Origin: Leucaena leucocephala
Taxonomy: Eukaryota > Streptophyta > Magnoliopsida > Fabales > Fabaceae
Length of the DNA stretch: 64,000 bases
Direction: 5' to 3'
NCBI GenBank assembly: GCA_037074615.1
Contig: CM073519.1
Span: 27,301,001 to 27,365,000, forward strand
Shown here: positions 34,689 through 46,813 of the stretch, one piece after another
Layout: every line of letters begins with the position of its first letter
Position numbering within the stretch: the stretch's first letter is position 1
Program-made: the position numbers and the translations under genes
The notes under the pieces: model-generated
Told to the model about the DNA's origin: nothing
Seen by the model: the letters and a program-made list of their open reading frames with translations, nothing else
Database searches by the model: none

Positions 34689-37600
34689 TGTAACATCCTT
34701 ACTTTTATACGTCTTAGGGACCATTCAGTAGCATTTAGAACCACTTACAAGACCTTAGAAGTCCATTAGCCAAATCTGGAATTTTACTCTTTCTCGGGTT
34801 ACTGTTCATATGGTATTCCAGATTACGCAACAAACTTCGAAAAATCATAATTAATTCTACAAAACTCAAAATGAAGTGGTTCAAAAATATACATGAAGAT
34901 AACATCTTGAAATTTAAGTGAAAAATAAGTTTTAGACCAAATGATTAGCCAATTGATACAGTTTATTCGTTGAAGTTTACTGTTCATTTGGTCAAAAACT
35001 CTGGAAACAGTTTCTGGTCCCTTACTTTGGAAATTCATTTCTCTTAATATACACATCCAAATGAAATTTTCTACCTATGAATTTAAATATCTGGATGTGT
35101 GCTACATGCTCATAAAATTTCGTGAACTAATTCCTTCATTTGCTAGGTCAAACTGAAGCCACAACAAAACTGCCATAGGACCTACGTTTTTACCATTTCA
35201 GTTTCTTTTCTTTCATTTCCAATAATTGTTTCAGCATGCACAAGCCATTAAATAAGCTTCTTAACATTCATATATATCATGTACATATGCCATAATTATT
35301 ACATACAAGTTTATCACATAAATAGACACCTTACATGGCATTTACATACATGGAAAATGCATAGCATATGCTAGAATCTTAAATACTTCACTTTCCTTCT
35401 TCCATGCTTTAGCTCTTCTCCATGCATACCTTTTCTTCATGCTTGACCTAAATTGGTTGGTTATGGGAGAGTGAGATTCTAGGGAATCTCAGTAGCAAAC
35501 ATTACCACTTAAATATGCAAGATGGATGCTAATGTATGATATGTAATTTCATTAATCTTTCTTTGATTAGTGACATGCTATCATGCTATATACTTTTACA
35601 TAAAGTGCATGGCCATGGAAACATGTTATTCACAATACATTCAACATCATTTATCATGTCACAACATCATTCAAATAACATATACATGTCAACACATAAG
35701 CATACCACATCAAGCACATAAAGAGGTAAGTTCACTACCTTGCACTTAAGCTTTCCTCTTGATCTTTAGCATTTGCTTCCTAGCTTTCCAACCAATAAAC
35801 CTTTATGCCAATCACTTCCCAACATGTTCTTGGATGTTTCAAGGTCCTAAACACATTCATATTCATCACATAAGTCATTAGGACTCATGAACTCCAACCA
35901 TGTTCAAGATTAACTTTGTTACCCTCTTTATTGTCATAACTTTCCCTAATATTCACTAATCCACTTGGCTCTTGAATCATTTGATGTCTTGACTTTACCC
36001 TACATAATTTCATCTTTTGAACTCATTTATCAGCTTAGAATCATAAAATTCCAGCTCCTTCATGGCATGCTGTACAGAATTGAACATAAGCACACAATTC
36101 TTTCAAAAATTCTCATTTTGATTCTAATGCTTCCCATACTTGTTTCTCCACTTTACCCCACACAAATTTTCATTTTAAAACCATTGGAACCATCAAAATC
36201 ATGAAATTCCAATCACTGTTCATGGGAATGAACAGTAACCGTAAGGAATCTCAAAGACTACAACCTTGAGATTTTAATGTTTCCAAGGTTCAAAACCTTT
36301 CCAATCCTACACAAAATCATCATACAAACTCAATGGAAGCATTAAATCATTGAAATTCAATTTCCTTCCATCATGAACAGTGCAGACCGAACAGGGCACA
36401 CTATGGCAAAGTCAAGAATATCAATTTGATTCAACAACCAACCACTTAACTAGCTTGTTTAAGCTTCAATCATATGGTTCTAACTTTAATTTCTTCTATC
36501 CCCTTTCCTTTAAGGTCTTTGGGCAGCACCACCCCTTAGAGAAAACTCAACTTTTCTCCCGTGAAAACTCTAAGTTCAAGCTCCCAAATCTAAGGAAAAT
36601 AAGCTAGGAGAGATTGCTTAACCTTTAATCTCTAGCTTGCTTAAACTTTGGTACCTTGAATCTTCTTTGTCTTGGCTTGAGTTTTCATTTTGCAAGAGTT
36701 TCCCCAAGGGTCCATGAAGCCACAGTTTTGCTGCATAATTGAAGGGGTATTTATAGCCAAAATCCATGGAAAATGAATAGCCAAGATTGATTTGGTTACT
36801 ATTTAATCTAAAGGCTCACATTTAATCTTGAATTTAACTTTTTCCAAAAAGAATAATTATGACATCATGTGGGACAGCTCAAGGGACACCTCATGGGGGT
36901 ATGTGGCGTGCTCACCATGTCAGGAAGCTTCTGGAAAAATTCTAGTCTAATCCGGTACCAATCAGAGCAGTTTCTCAATAACCAGACTGTTTTCTATTCC
37001 TAATTTTTTATAATATTCCAAGATATGTATTCTATCTATCAATGTCTAGGCTCCTCATACCCTTGACATAGTTGTACTGAATATTTATCTGTCATCCTTC
37101 TCTTGGGAAATGACCAAAATACCCTTGGTGTCCTTTCTTACATTATATTGACCCTAAGGGCAAAATCATCTTTTTACCCCTCTTTGTACTGCCTTAGGGC
37201 CTATACTGGCTCTAACTAATCATATTTATACTATATGCCACGTTTTTACCCTATCCCAGGTGACCAAAATGCCCTCCATCCATCACTGGTACAGTATGGG
37301 CATCCAGGGGCATTTTTGTAATTTTGCACTTTTTCTGGACACTGGACTCTTCTGCTGATGAACTGGTACCCTGGGTTTTGGTCCCTCCTTGGGGTCATCA
37401 TAGGCCCATATATGAGGTCATCTGGTCTCATTTCATCTAGGCTTATTTACTAATAAATTCCATTATCGGATCACGGGTGGCTTCAAACTCTCGTCAAAAG
37501 TCACTGTTATGGGAATAACTTTTTGTACAGGACTTCTTTTGGGGTTCTTTCATATTCATAACATATGACACTGTAGGGAACACTTTCCTATAATTCCTTC

Positions 37601-38053
37601 ACTTATATCTGATGTCCATGGAATCTGATAAAAATTCAAATAACTTTTAGACTATCAGTTAATTTTCTGTTGTCTGAAGCCTTAATAAAATTTCTATATC
37701 ATGCCAGATTAACCTGCATAACTTCCTCTATTTACTGATGGAATGTGGGACTGAAAAACTTCTGGGCAGTTCTAACCCTTTCCGGGTTGACCTTTCCATA
37801 ATTACAATTTTGCCCTTGAACTTTTTACTTAATTACATTTAAGTCCCTTAACTTTTGAAAATTTTCACTTTTGGCCCACCTTTTGTTTCTACTTTAACTT
37901 TTGGCCCTTAACCTTTTCTACTTTTCATTTTAGTCCTTCTCTTCCTTAAAGAATCAGCTAACCTTTATTATTTTTTCTAATCTTCGTCATAATCCTTTTC
38001 AAGTCTCTTTCCACTATCAATATTATACCAATAGGGAAAATCAGGATATGACA
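34689..38053 (-). mobile_element. LTR, family A (copy A-4), no target duplication
   Basis: A complete 3365-base LTR in minus orientation with termini TGTAACATCC and GGATATGACA. Hairpin at 35472-35491 and TATA box at 36744-36756 (minus strand). The flanking pentamers differ (AATCC on the left, ATATC on the right). The left flank is copia RT and the right flank is an Athila-like LTR end. It thus marks a junction between unrelated elements, best explained by recombination between two A copies with loss of what lay between. Confidence 0.9.
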
Positions 38054-38218
38054 ATATCTCATCAAACATCATCTGATTAACTTGTTAATTTGTGGCTCAT
38101 TAGATTAATTAGGTACCTAGTATCTATATAGGCTCCTTGTGAATCGACCTAGGTTAGTCTCCAGTTTACTATTTGTTAGCTTAGTTTTGTTTGATAATTA
38201 ATATGACAGTTATCAAAA
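38054..38218 (+). mobile_element. 3' end of Athila-like 5' LTR (element 2)
   Basis: A GTGAATCGACCTAGG stretch followed by TATCAAAA directly before the primer site matches the usual end of Athila-type LTRs. Most of the LTR is missing, replaced by A-4. The element's body follows on the plus strand and extends, with insertions, to the window end. Confidence 0.6.
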
Positions 38219-38236
38219 TGGCGTCATTGCTGGGGA
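38219..38236 (+). promoter_or_regulatory. Primer binding site, tRNA-Asp type
   Basis: TGGCGTCATTGCTGGGGA differs at three places, all transitions, from the tRNA-Asp-complementary site used by Athila-type elements. It supports the Athila-like call. Confidence 0.75.
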
Positions 38237-38337
38237 GCCTTACTTGTGAAGGTTTCCTAAGCAATCTACTGGGCCTAAAAATTATAAAAAGTATATAGGT
38301 GTTTCAGTTTTTCTACAAATTTAGTATTTTGTCTTGT

Positions 38338-38780
38338 TTAGTCATGACCAATTGCCCTTCTAGTCGCAACCAAAGTACTTAAAATTGATTTTTGAGTGTC
38401 TCTATGGACTCTAGTCTCTACCAAAAATTTGTTTTCAACTCATTTTGCTCTCGGTTACATTTAGTAGCGACCTGATTACTTTGTTGTCGCAACCAAAATA
38501 TTTTTCATCAAGTTTTCTTCTTTATGATTTCTAGTTGCAACAATTTGACACTTAGTCATGACCAAAAATTAGTGTTTCAATTATATTTACTCTGTGATTT
38601 TTAGTCACGACCTGAGTGATAATTGGTCGCAACCAGATACTGAAAATTTCAAGCATTTACTCTCTGTGATTTTTAGTCGCAACAGAGTAACATTTAGTTG
38701 CGACAAAAGATCCTGATTTAGAATTTTCCCCCTATATGACTAACAGTCATAACCTGAAGTTAATTTTTGTCACGATATTT
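38338..38780. repeat. TTTAGTCGCGACC-like motif array (leader)
   Basis: About 13 copies of a (T/A)AGTCGCGACC motif or its decayed forms (TCATGACC, TCGCAACC, TTGCGACA, TCACGACC, TAGCGACC) spaced roughly 20-45 bases apart between PBS and gag. The variation is mostly CG to TG or CA. A sister array lies at 62884-63290 in the 3' LTR region. Confidence 0.65.
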
Positions 38781-38859
38781 ATTCTCTATGATTATTGTGA
38801 TTACTTTATCTAAATTTCTAGAATTGTTGCATCTATAATATATTTGGTATCCCACATCA

Positions 38860-40677
38860 TTGCTGAGTATGATTTGCATGAATAGAAGCTCTGAATTCTT
38901 TCCTTTGGATATAGAAATCAATAGAACACTTAGGCAAATTAAGAAGGATAAAATCTTAAATCAAGTTAGCGTTACATTTGTTGTTCAGCTTAATTCTACT
39001 GGTGATTCTATTACAGCTAAATCTGATTGTGGATCTAGTGCTATCTTAGATAATCATTTTGTCATGGAGCATGTTAATGAAGGTGAAGCTCATACTCATA
39101 ATTAGAATATTCAAAATGAGCAATATGGAGAGAAGAACATGAATAATAGAAGAGCACATAGGAGCATAAGAGAACTCACTTCTTCTAATGCAAACTTTGA
39201 TCCTTTTCACACTTGTCCTACTTTAGATGTTAACTTTGAGCTGAAAGATCATTTATTAAGTAACTTACAAAAGTTTTATGGGTTGGCATGTGAGGATCCT
39301 TTCAAGTATTTAAAGACTATGAAGTAGGTTTGTTCATCCATGAAACATGTAGGTGCTGTGGAGAGACAAGTATTCCATTTCATACTTAAAGGAAAGGCAA
39401 AGGAATAGTTTTATATGTTGTCACATCATATACCTAATGGCTTGGACTCTTGTAGTAACTTGAAGACTACCTTCTTAGAGAGATACTTCCCTACTCCCAA
39501 TACTGCTACATTGAGGAAGGAGTTTTTTGTTGCAAAATAGTATGATCAAGAGTCTTTCCATGAGTTTTACAGAAGAGTTCAAGAGCTACAAGCTAAATGT
39601 CTATACCATCAAATTCCATGTGAGCATTTGATATAGTATTTTCATTCAAGATTGTGCTATGCGTGCTGAAAGAATTTGGATGTAGCTACTGGAGGTTATG
39701 TTAATGATTTAACTCCAGATGAAGCATAGAACTTGATTGAGAAGATAGCAAGCAATGACCAACAGTATAGGGGCTATGATTATAGGCAAGTCCATGAAGT
39801 TTCTGCAAGGCCTTCTCAATATTACAGTAGCTTATCTTCTCAAGTTGCTGCCATGAATGCTCATATCAATAATCTAGCTGCACAACTGAGTCATTCACAT
39901 GTTCAAAGCTCATACTCTCAAGCTCTTATTGCTCTTAGTTATTAGTTTGGTTATTCTCCTATACACACCACTTTCAATTGTCCTACACACCGTGAAGATA
40001 TATTAGCTATCTATCAAGACAAACATAACCAATATCCATAAAGGAATCCATACTCTAACACATAATGAAGGATGGAGGGATCATCTTAATTTCAGATGGA
40101 GGGATAGAAGTGGAGACACAAATTTTGGGCAGAACAAATTCAACAATGATAGACAAATAGCTTAATCTTCTAGATCTGTGGAAGTCCCTTCTGCTACAAA
40201 GAATGATGGAATAACTAAAATAATCAAGAGTATTAATGTGATGAATTAAAATATAAACTATATAAACACAAATTTCAGCTCTAACTTAAAAACTTGAGAT
40301 CTACTGTGGAGAACAACCAAGCAATGATAGAGTCCAAATTTGCTGCCTTGGAAAATAAAATAGAACAGTAGGAAATAGAAGCTACAAATATGAATGGCTA
40401 TGTATTACTGCTAGCAAATTCAATAAGTGATGTTCAGGCCAGAATTGGTGAAAGTTTACATTCAAACACAGTTGTTAACCATAAATCTCTAAATGCTATA
40501 AGCTTGAGAAGTGGAAAAACAACAGGTAAAGTAGATACAGAAGAGGTTAAAAAGGATAAGGAAGCAAATGAGTAGCAGAAAAGATCTAGAGCTGAAGAAT
40601 TGATTGGAGAAAAACCTTTACTTATTCTAGAATAAGAAAGTAGCAAAGAGAAGGAGATATTACAGTAGGAAAATGAG
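38860..40677 (+). pseudogene. Athila-like gag (element 2)
   Basis: A near-complete but broken Gag. After an N-terminal part at 38860-39105, open pieces at 39139-39327, 39733-39945 and 40390-40575 follow the Athila pattern: the YGLACEDPFKYLK segment, VCSSM, FYML, LERYFP, the NLIEKIA segment, CPTHREDI, NGYVLLLAN and LRSGK. Stops fall where Trp or Gln is expected, for example TAG in the KE-stop-FYML context near 39406 and in AK-stop-YDQ near 39538. The end of gag lies beyond the C insertion, at 52013. Confidence 0.8.
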
Positions 40678-40682
40678 CAAAC
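40678..40682. repeat. Target site duplication of C-2 (left)
   Basis: CAAAC before the C LTR terminus; the same pentamer at 52008-52012 restores the reading seen in element 1 near 9166. Confidence 0.8.
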
Positions 40683-41119
40683 TATAACATCCTCATTTTC
40701 TTATGTCTTAGGGACCAAATGGAAGTATCTAGAACCACTTTTAAGGCTATTGAAGTCAAATTACTCAATCTACAATTTTACTCTTAGCGAGTGCTGTTCA
40801 CTGTGTAAATTCTAGTGGAGTGACCTGACTTCAAAAAATTATAACTAATTATAGAAAAATCTAACTAAAGTGGTTCAAATTGATACATGAAGCTAACTTA
40901 ATATTCTTTCAGGGAAAACAACTTGTTGATCATACCTTGACAAGGTCAACATCAGTCAATGTCTGAAGTTTACTATTCATCAGACGTTTTTCCCTGATTC
41001 CAACATTTTAGTCCTATCTGTACTATCCAATCCCTAGCTTCCCTTCATGGTTCTTCAATCCTCTTTTAACATACCTGTAGGATTGGGATTACATGGAAGG
41101 GGATGAGATTTATGGAGAC
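40683..41119 (-). mobile_element. C-2 3' LTR, terminal part
   Basis: Minus-strand end of a C LTR (plus-strand start TATAACATCC, one transition from TGTAACATCC). It matches C-1 at about 765-1315 in inverted orientation. It stops inside the hairpin loop, just after TGAGATTT at 41104-41111, where chromovirus B-2 is inserted. The LTR resumes at 47502. Confidence 0.8.
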
Positions 41120-42339
41120 AATTTTTTGACCTGATGTACCTGTACAGTTTATCTGCAATGGATATAAGATTCTTGGAATAAATTGTATCAGATTGTGAAA
41201 GGAAAGGGAAGGATTAATAACTAAGGAAAGAATAGGGACCAAAATGAAAATTTAAAAGTTTGAAGGTGAAAAGTGAAACTAGAAGAAAAAGGAGGGACCT
41301 AAATGCAATTAATGAAAAGTTAAGGGACTAAAGTGCAATTATTCAAAAGTTAAGGGACCTAAATGTAAATATGAAAAAGTTGAGCCAAAACAGGCAAAAA
41401 ATGCCCGGAATCAGATCAGACCCAAATTTTACCAGTAGATAGACAAAAATATTCCGGTCAGTTTAACGCAACACAGAATTTTGATTTGAGGTCCCGATTA
41501 ATTGATATAAATTCCTGAAGTCAGAAGGAATTATTGCAGTATTTTTGAGATCTCATAATTAGATGAGACTTTATAGAAAATTCATATATTTAATATATGA
41601 ATTTATAAAATTGACAGAATCAGAAAAGGAATCCTGTAGAAGCCATACGGGATTTTACAGTGAAATAAAATACCCGATAAATATGATCGGGAGCCCATTA
41701 AGAGCCCATTAAGGTGACTGGACAGTTATATGGGCCACAGGCCATAGCAGTCCAGGAAAAGTGCAAAATTACGAAAATACCCCTGGATGCCTATACTGTA
41801 CCAGTGATGGATGGAGGTCATTTTGTCATTATGGATAGGCCAAAAACGTGGGACATAGTATAAATATGATTATATAGAGTCAATATATGCCCTGAGTCAG
41901 TGTAAATAGGTGTGAAATGACGATTTTGTCCTTAGGGCTAGTATAATGCAGGAAATGACACTAAGAGTATTTTGGTTATTTTTCAAGGAATGGATGGCAG
42001 ATAAATATTCAATATATCATTTTCAATGATATGAGAAGCCTATATATTGATTTCCAGGACATAATACATATCCTGGTATATTATAAAAAAAATTCAGAAT
42101 AGAAAACAGTCCGATTAGTGTGAAACTGCTCCGATCGGTACCAGATTGGACTGGAATTTTTTTAGAACCTTCTTGACATGGGCAGCACGCCACCTAACCC
42201 TATTAGGTGTCCCATGAGCTGTCCCACATGATGTAATAATTATTCTTTTTAGAAAAAGTAAAATCCAAGATTAAATGTGAGCCTTTAGATCAAATAGTAA
42301 CCAAATCAATCTTGGCCATCCATTTCAACCCAAATTTCT

Positions 42340-42353
42340 CTATAAATACCCCC
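42340..42353 (+). promoter_or_regulatory. TATA box of B-2 LTR
   Basis: CTATAAATACCCCC, conserved at 17000-17013 (B-1), 54229-54241 (A-5, shorter C run) and 60933-60946 (D). It would drive the B-2 genomic RNA, including the extra ORF and gag. Confidence 0.65.
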
Positions 42354-43382
42354 CTATTCAGAACACTTCGGCATGCATGGTGAACCATAGGGAAACTCTT
42401 GCAAAATTTCCATTCAACCAAGAAAGAAGCAACCAAAGTGAAGTAACAAGCAAGGTAATCATCTCCCTTGATCTTGAGCTTTGTTCTAGCAAGTTAGCTC
42501 ATGGTTTTAAGGGTTTTCATGCTATATTTCCCTTATGGTTGCTGCTGGAAGTGCTGCTCATATGTGGTTAAAATATGAGTTTTATGTTATGGATAGTTTA
42601 GACAAGTTTAAACAAGCTAGAATCAAGTGGTATAAGCTTGTGAATTCAAGTATGTGTTGGATTTAGGGTTTTGTGTTCTTGCTGGTACTGTACGTGTTAC
42701 TGTTCATATGATGGAATTTCATGATTTTGATGCTTCCAATGAGTTTAAAATGGAAAGTTGTGTGGGGATAAAGTAGGAGAACAAGTATTGGCAGCATTGG
42801 AATCAAAATGAGAATTTTTGAAAATCAAGAGCATGCATTTCGGTTTGGCACTGTAGCAATTGATATGTTTTGATTTTGGAAATTCTGATTTCATATTTGG
42901 ATTCTACATGAAAAATTATGTGGAAATGAACCATGAGAATTTATTTTGAAAAGATGGAAGTAGGAAACATAAAATAGAGAAAGAAAGGGAGCTAGTGAAA
43001 ACCTAATCTTAGATTTGGTTTCAAGTTGAATTGTAACTTGATATTATTTTGTAATGGCTAGGTTTTGACATTTGTGAAGGAAGGAAATCATCCCATGAAT
43101 GTCTTGACCAAGATAGCTAAGAGGTAGCAAGGATACCTAACTATAACTCATGTTTGTTTAATTGTTTTGCTTGCTTGTTGATTATAGTGTTTGGTTGAGC
43201 TTGAGCTTCTGTCATCATGTTATGATGAAGTATGAATGATTGCAACTCCTTGCAAGTTATGTCATGACAATATGCATGTTAGAGTTTGCTTATGTACCAT
43301 TATGAAGTAGCTCCCATCTCATGATAACATGTTAAGCATACAATTATCCATGCATGATATTATAGTTTGTGTAACTTGCTAT

Positions 43383-43403
43383 TGGGATTTCCATGAAATC
43401 TCA
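43383..43403 (+). repeat. Conserved LTR hairpin (B form)
   Basis: TGGGATTT and AAATCTCA arms with a 5-base loop and one G.U pair. The A form (for example 55456-55475) is TGAGATTC/GAATCTCA and the C form (765-786) is TGAGATTT/AAATCTCA. Confidence 0.6.
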
Positions 43404-44254
43404 TTCCTTCCACATGCATAACTATGTTTTAGGTGCTGGATATTTTCAAGGGAGGAGAGTAAATGTTGATGAATAAGTTTGTATAATAAGCTACATGACT
43501 TACATGACACTATGGGATGATATGCTAGTATGCATGGTGTATGTTTCTCTAGTCCTGTTTTGAGGCTGTGGTGATTTGACAATGTTTTTGGCATCTAAAT
43601 CAACAATTTGTAATCTGAAACTTGTCCTGCTTAAATTTAAGGCACAGAGATTTAAATGAACACCAAGAACGCCTCATTTGGATAAGTATCTGAATTATTA
43701 TGATTTTCCAAAGTTGGAAGTAAGATCTGGAATTGAGTAAAACGAGTGCTGAGAGGCAGTGACGGTTACACAAAGATTTCATATACCAAATGAACGCGTT
43801 TTTCTACTAAATTTTATGAGCTTAAAGATAACGTCTAAATCTTCAAATCCATAGGTAACACAGTTCATTTCGATAAGTAACCAAAGAGAAATGAATTTTT
43901 GAAGTTAAGCAAAGAAACTGGAACTTCCAGATTTTACCAAATGAACAGTGATTTTCAACGATTAAACTGATTTCATTGGGACAAGAAAACCTCAGTTTCA
44001 TATTTTTCCCTCAAAGATATGTGAAAGAGATTTCATTATAAATTGGAACCATGTTATTTTGATTTTTCTACAATTAATTATGAATTTTCAAAGTAGGGTA
44101 CATGTTCTGGAATTACCAAATGAACAGTAAAAGTGAACAGTCCCCGAGAGCAAATCTTTTGGAAATGGATGTTTTCAAAGCAAATGATCATGTAATTGGT
44201 TCCAATCACTTCTAATCAAGTATAATTGAGGTTAAAAGTAAGGATAAGACATTT

Positions 44255-44266
44255 TGGTATCAGAGC
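44255..44266 (+). promoter_or_regulatory. B-2 primer binding site, tRNA-iMet
   Basis: TGGTATCAGAGC, an exact complement of the plant initiator tRNA-Met 3' end, three bases after the LTR. It sets the 5' LTR border and the element's orientation. Confidence 0.92.
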
Positions 44267-44369
44267 AAAGGATTCTGGCTTAGGAAATGCTCTGATTACA
44301 TTATTTATAGACTGAAACATAAGTAAAGATTTGCATAATTGACCCTAAGTTAATTATTGCAGGATAGCA

Positions 44370-45353
44370 ATGACTGAGTCTAGAACATCAGAGACTACAG
44401 TAAACCAGGGGGACCCTAGACCCACAGTCTATAGTTCTGATAGATCAGGGTGGAACTCAGAAGAGATAGATGCTTTCATACATGATCCAGAGTTTGGTCT
44501 TCCCCCAGTGATCAATATCTGGGATTCCAGTAGTGAATCAGAATTGGGCAGGTTAGATAATTCTTCGGTGGGATCAAATGAGATGGATGAGGATGATGAT
44601 GAAGAAGAGGAAATATCAGATGAGGATATACCATCAGAAGATGATGAACTTGAGGAACCTAACCCAGCCCCACCCATGAATATTGTACTAGAAAGAGATG
44701 CAGGTCACATAGATGATAAAGAAATGATAGACCCTTAAGAGGAACAATCTGATGTGGGTTACTCTTATGTTAGGGGTGCAACAGACCCTGTGCCTAGGAA
44801 GGCCGATAAGGTAGATGTTTCTGGACCGAGCCAAGTACCTAAACCAGTTGATGTACCTAGACCGAGCCATACAGCTAATATACCTGCTTCTAGTCATGTA
44901 GCTGATATACCTGGACCTAATCAGTGACCAGACCCTACAGATATTCCAGGTCCAAGTGGAACCAAGAAGATAGTAGTACAGCTATACCTGGGTAACCATC
45001 AGATAATTGAGTTAATCCCTGGGAAGGATATGGATGAAGAACATTTTAGGAGAGCTGTGGAACTCATAAAGCAGCTATATGGGATAGGAAGGATGTTGAT
45101 TAGAGATATGGATCAAGACTATAGAGTTTACAAAGATTTCATAGCAAGAGTAAGGGAGGCCTATCAGGCATATGATCCAAATACTCTTACCCTTACTGAT
45201 TGGGTTAACATCATGGTTGATATTTTGCCTCTTACAGCAACATGGAGAGAAGGGTTAGATCAGTACTTTGAAGAGGAAGCCTTTGAGGATATCCATGATT
45301 GGATCTACATGGTAGGGGAATTTATTAAGATCCATTATGAGAAAACATAGTGT
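44370..45353 (+). pseudogene. Unrecognised extra ORF between PBS and gag of B-2
   Basis: One reading frame of 327 codons, broken only by TAA at 44736-44738 and TGA at 44925-44927. Residues 1-75: Ser/Thr-rich, then a WNSEEIDAF and PEFGLPP block. Residues 75-110: a run of Asp/Glu. About 125-200: proline-rich repeats of roughly ten residues (VDVPRPSH, NIPASSH, DIPGPNQ, DIPGPSG). About 200-326: a compact, probably helical domain with YLGNHQIIELIPGKD, RRAVELIKQLYG and Trp-rich end segments (DWVNIMVDIL, HDWIYMVGEF). I do not recognise the family. It lies 190 bases before the gag ATG. Additional ORFs upstream of gag are known in some plant gypsy lineages, notably Ogre/Tat; the function here is unknown. 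Confidence 0.7.
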
Positions 45354-45546
45354 AATAGCTGTATGTATGAATGTTGTTGTAATCTATGTACTTTTGACTA
45401 GTAATGACATAATGCATGTATGTGTGTCTGTTATGAAGAGTTTATATAATGATGTTAAACCTGTTGTATGCTATGTTTTGAATGAAATATAAAGTATGTT
45501 AATTATAATATTTCTTTCCTATTTCCTATTACGATAGTAAAACAAA

Positions 45547-46813
45547 ATGGTAAGAACCAGAAGAGCTAGTGCTTCGGGTGAATCCCAAAATGCCAGAGAT
45601 ATTAATCAGCTGATTCTAGAATGGCTGGAGCAGCAGCAGAAGCTGATAGAGGAAGTAAAAGCTGCTCAAGCAAGGAGTGAGCAGGAAAGGGATGCTGCTA
45701 TAGCAGCAGCTGTAGCTAAAGCAGTGGAGAACCTCAGACACCCAGAGTCTGCAGGTACAGCTAATACAGAACCAGAGATGGTTCAACAGACAACAGAACT
45801 ACCGAGACAGACAGGAGAAACAGTAGATCCTACTGGTATTCAACAATGGATGACTAAGTTCTGTAAGCATAGTCCTCTGACATTTGAGGGAACGTTCAAT
45901 GTACAAAAAGCGGAGGATTAGATCAGCAGATTAGAGAAGATCTTTAAGGTACTAGGTTGTCCGTCTGAGAGTAAAGCACAGATGGCAATCTACCAGCTAG
46001 AAAGGGATGCGGACAGATGGTGGAAGAACACAGAGTTAGTATTGCAGGCTAGACACGTTCCTATAACATGGGAAGTGTTCCTTGAACAGTTTTATGAGAA
46101 GTATTTTCCCCAGTATGTACGAGATGAACGAGAAGCAGAATTCCTTGTGCTAAGACAAGGAGAAAAAGAATCCTTTGACGAATACTTAGCAAAGTTCATC
46201 CGTCTTTCCCAGTATTCCACTTATCTACGACAGGTGGACGATGAGCGGTGGATGACAGAGAGGATGATCAGGGGATTGAATACTACTCTAAAAGATAAGA
46301 TGACCCCTCAACAATACCATCAGTTTAATAAAGCAGTAGAGGCCTGCAGAATTATTGAGAATAGTCTGAATCACCAGATACTGATGAGACCAGTAAACAG
46401 AGAGACTGCTGCTCCTGAGAGACCTAACCAGAATAGAAATGCAACCAGTGATAGTGGCTATAACAAGAAGAGGAAAAGGCAGTAGTAGCAGAACCGAAAG
46501 CCTAACAGAGGGAATTACAGGGGCAACCCAAATAATAGAGACCAGAGGTCTAGAGTATGCAACAAATGCGGGAAGAACCATGGAGACAGACCATGCTTGA
46601 TGGGGTAGAACGTCTTTTACACATGTGGCCAGCCTGGACATTTTTCCAAAAATTGTCCCCAAGCAGTTAATGATCAAAGGCCACGCACTCAAGGGCGAGT
46701 GTTTGCAATGACAAGAGAAGAGGCACAGAGATCACCCGAGATGATCCAAGGTATCATCTATCTCAATAATCATGCTGTGATTGCTATGTTTGATTCGGGT
46801 GCAAGTCATTCCT
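45547..46813 (+). pseudogene. Chromovirus gag and start of protease (B-2)
   Basis: The ATG at 45547 opens MVRTRRASASG, typical of Tekay/Del-type Gag. A Glu/Ala-rich coiled segment follows, then the retrotransposon Gag domain (LTFEGTF; YQLERDADRWW; FYEKYFP; EFLVLRQGEKS-like; RFIRGLN-like). Then a basic tail, CNKCGKNHGDRPC, and a zinc knuckle TCGQPGHFSKNC whose first Cys is Phe. It ends in the protease loop DSGASHSF (Asp at 46792-46794). Stops at 45919 (Trp expected), at 46483 and 46486 (tandem TAGs in a Gln-rich tail) and near 46608. Everything downstream in pol was deleted at 46814. Confidence 0.9.

Larger units (their letters stand above)
41120..44251 (+). mobile_element. 5' LTR of chromovirus B-2
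   Basis: About 3.13 kb, matching B-1 from AATTTT onward; the first 12 or so bases (TGTCATATCCCC) are missing. It ends GGATAAGACA at 44251, three bases before a primer site. TATA box at 42340-42350, U3 short repeats near 41230-41390, hairpin at 43383-43403. The truncated 3' LTR (46814-47501) is nearly identical to the end of this one, so the insertion is young compared with its surroundings. Confidence 0.88.

Noticed and set aside
44429..44677. Serine-rich minus-strand frame opposite the acidic part of the extra ORF
   Set aside because: It is the complement of GAT/GAA codon runs, a classic shadow frame.
46288..46692. 134-codon minus-strand frame opposite gag
   Set aside because: Overlaps a well-supported Gag on the plus strand and shows no motif.
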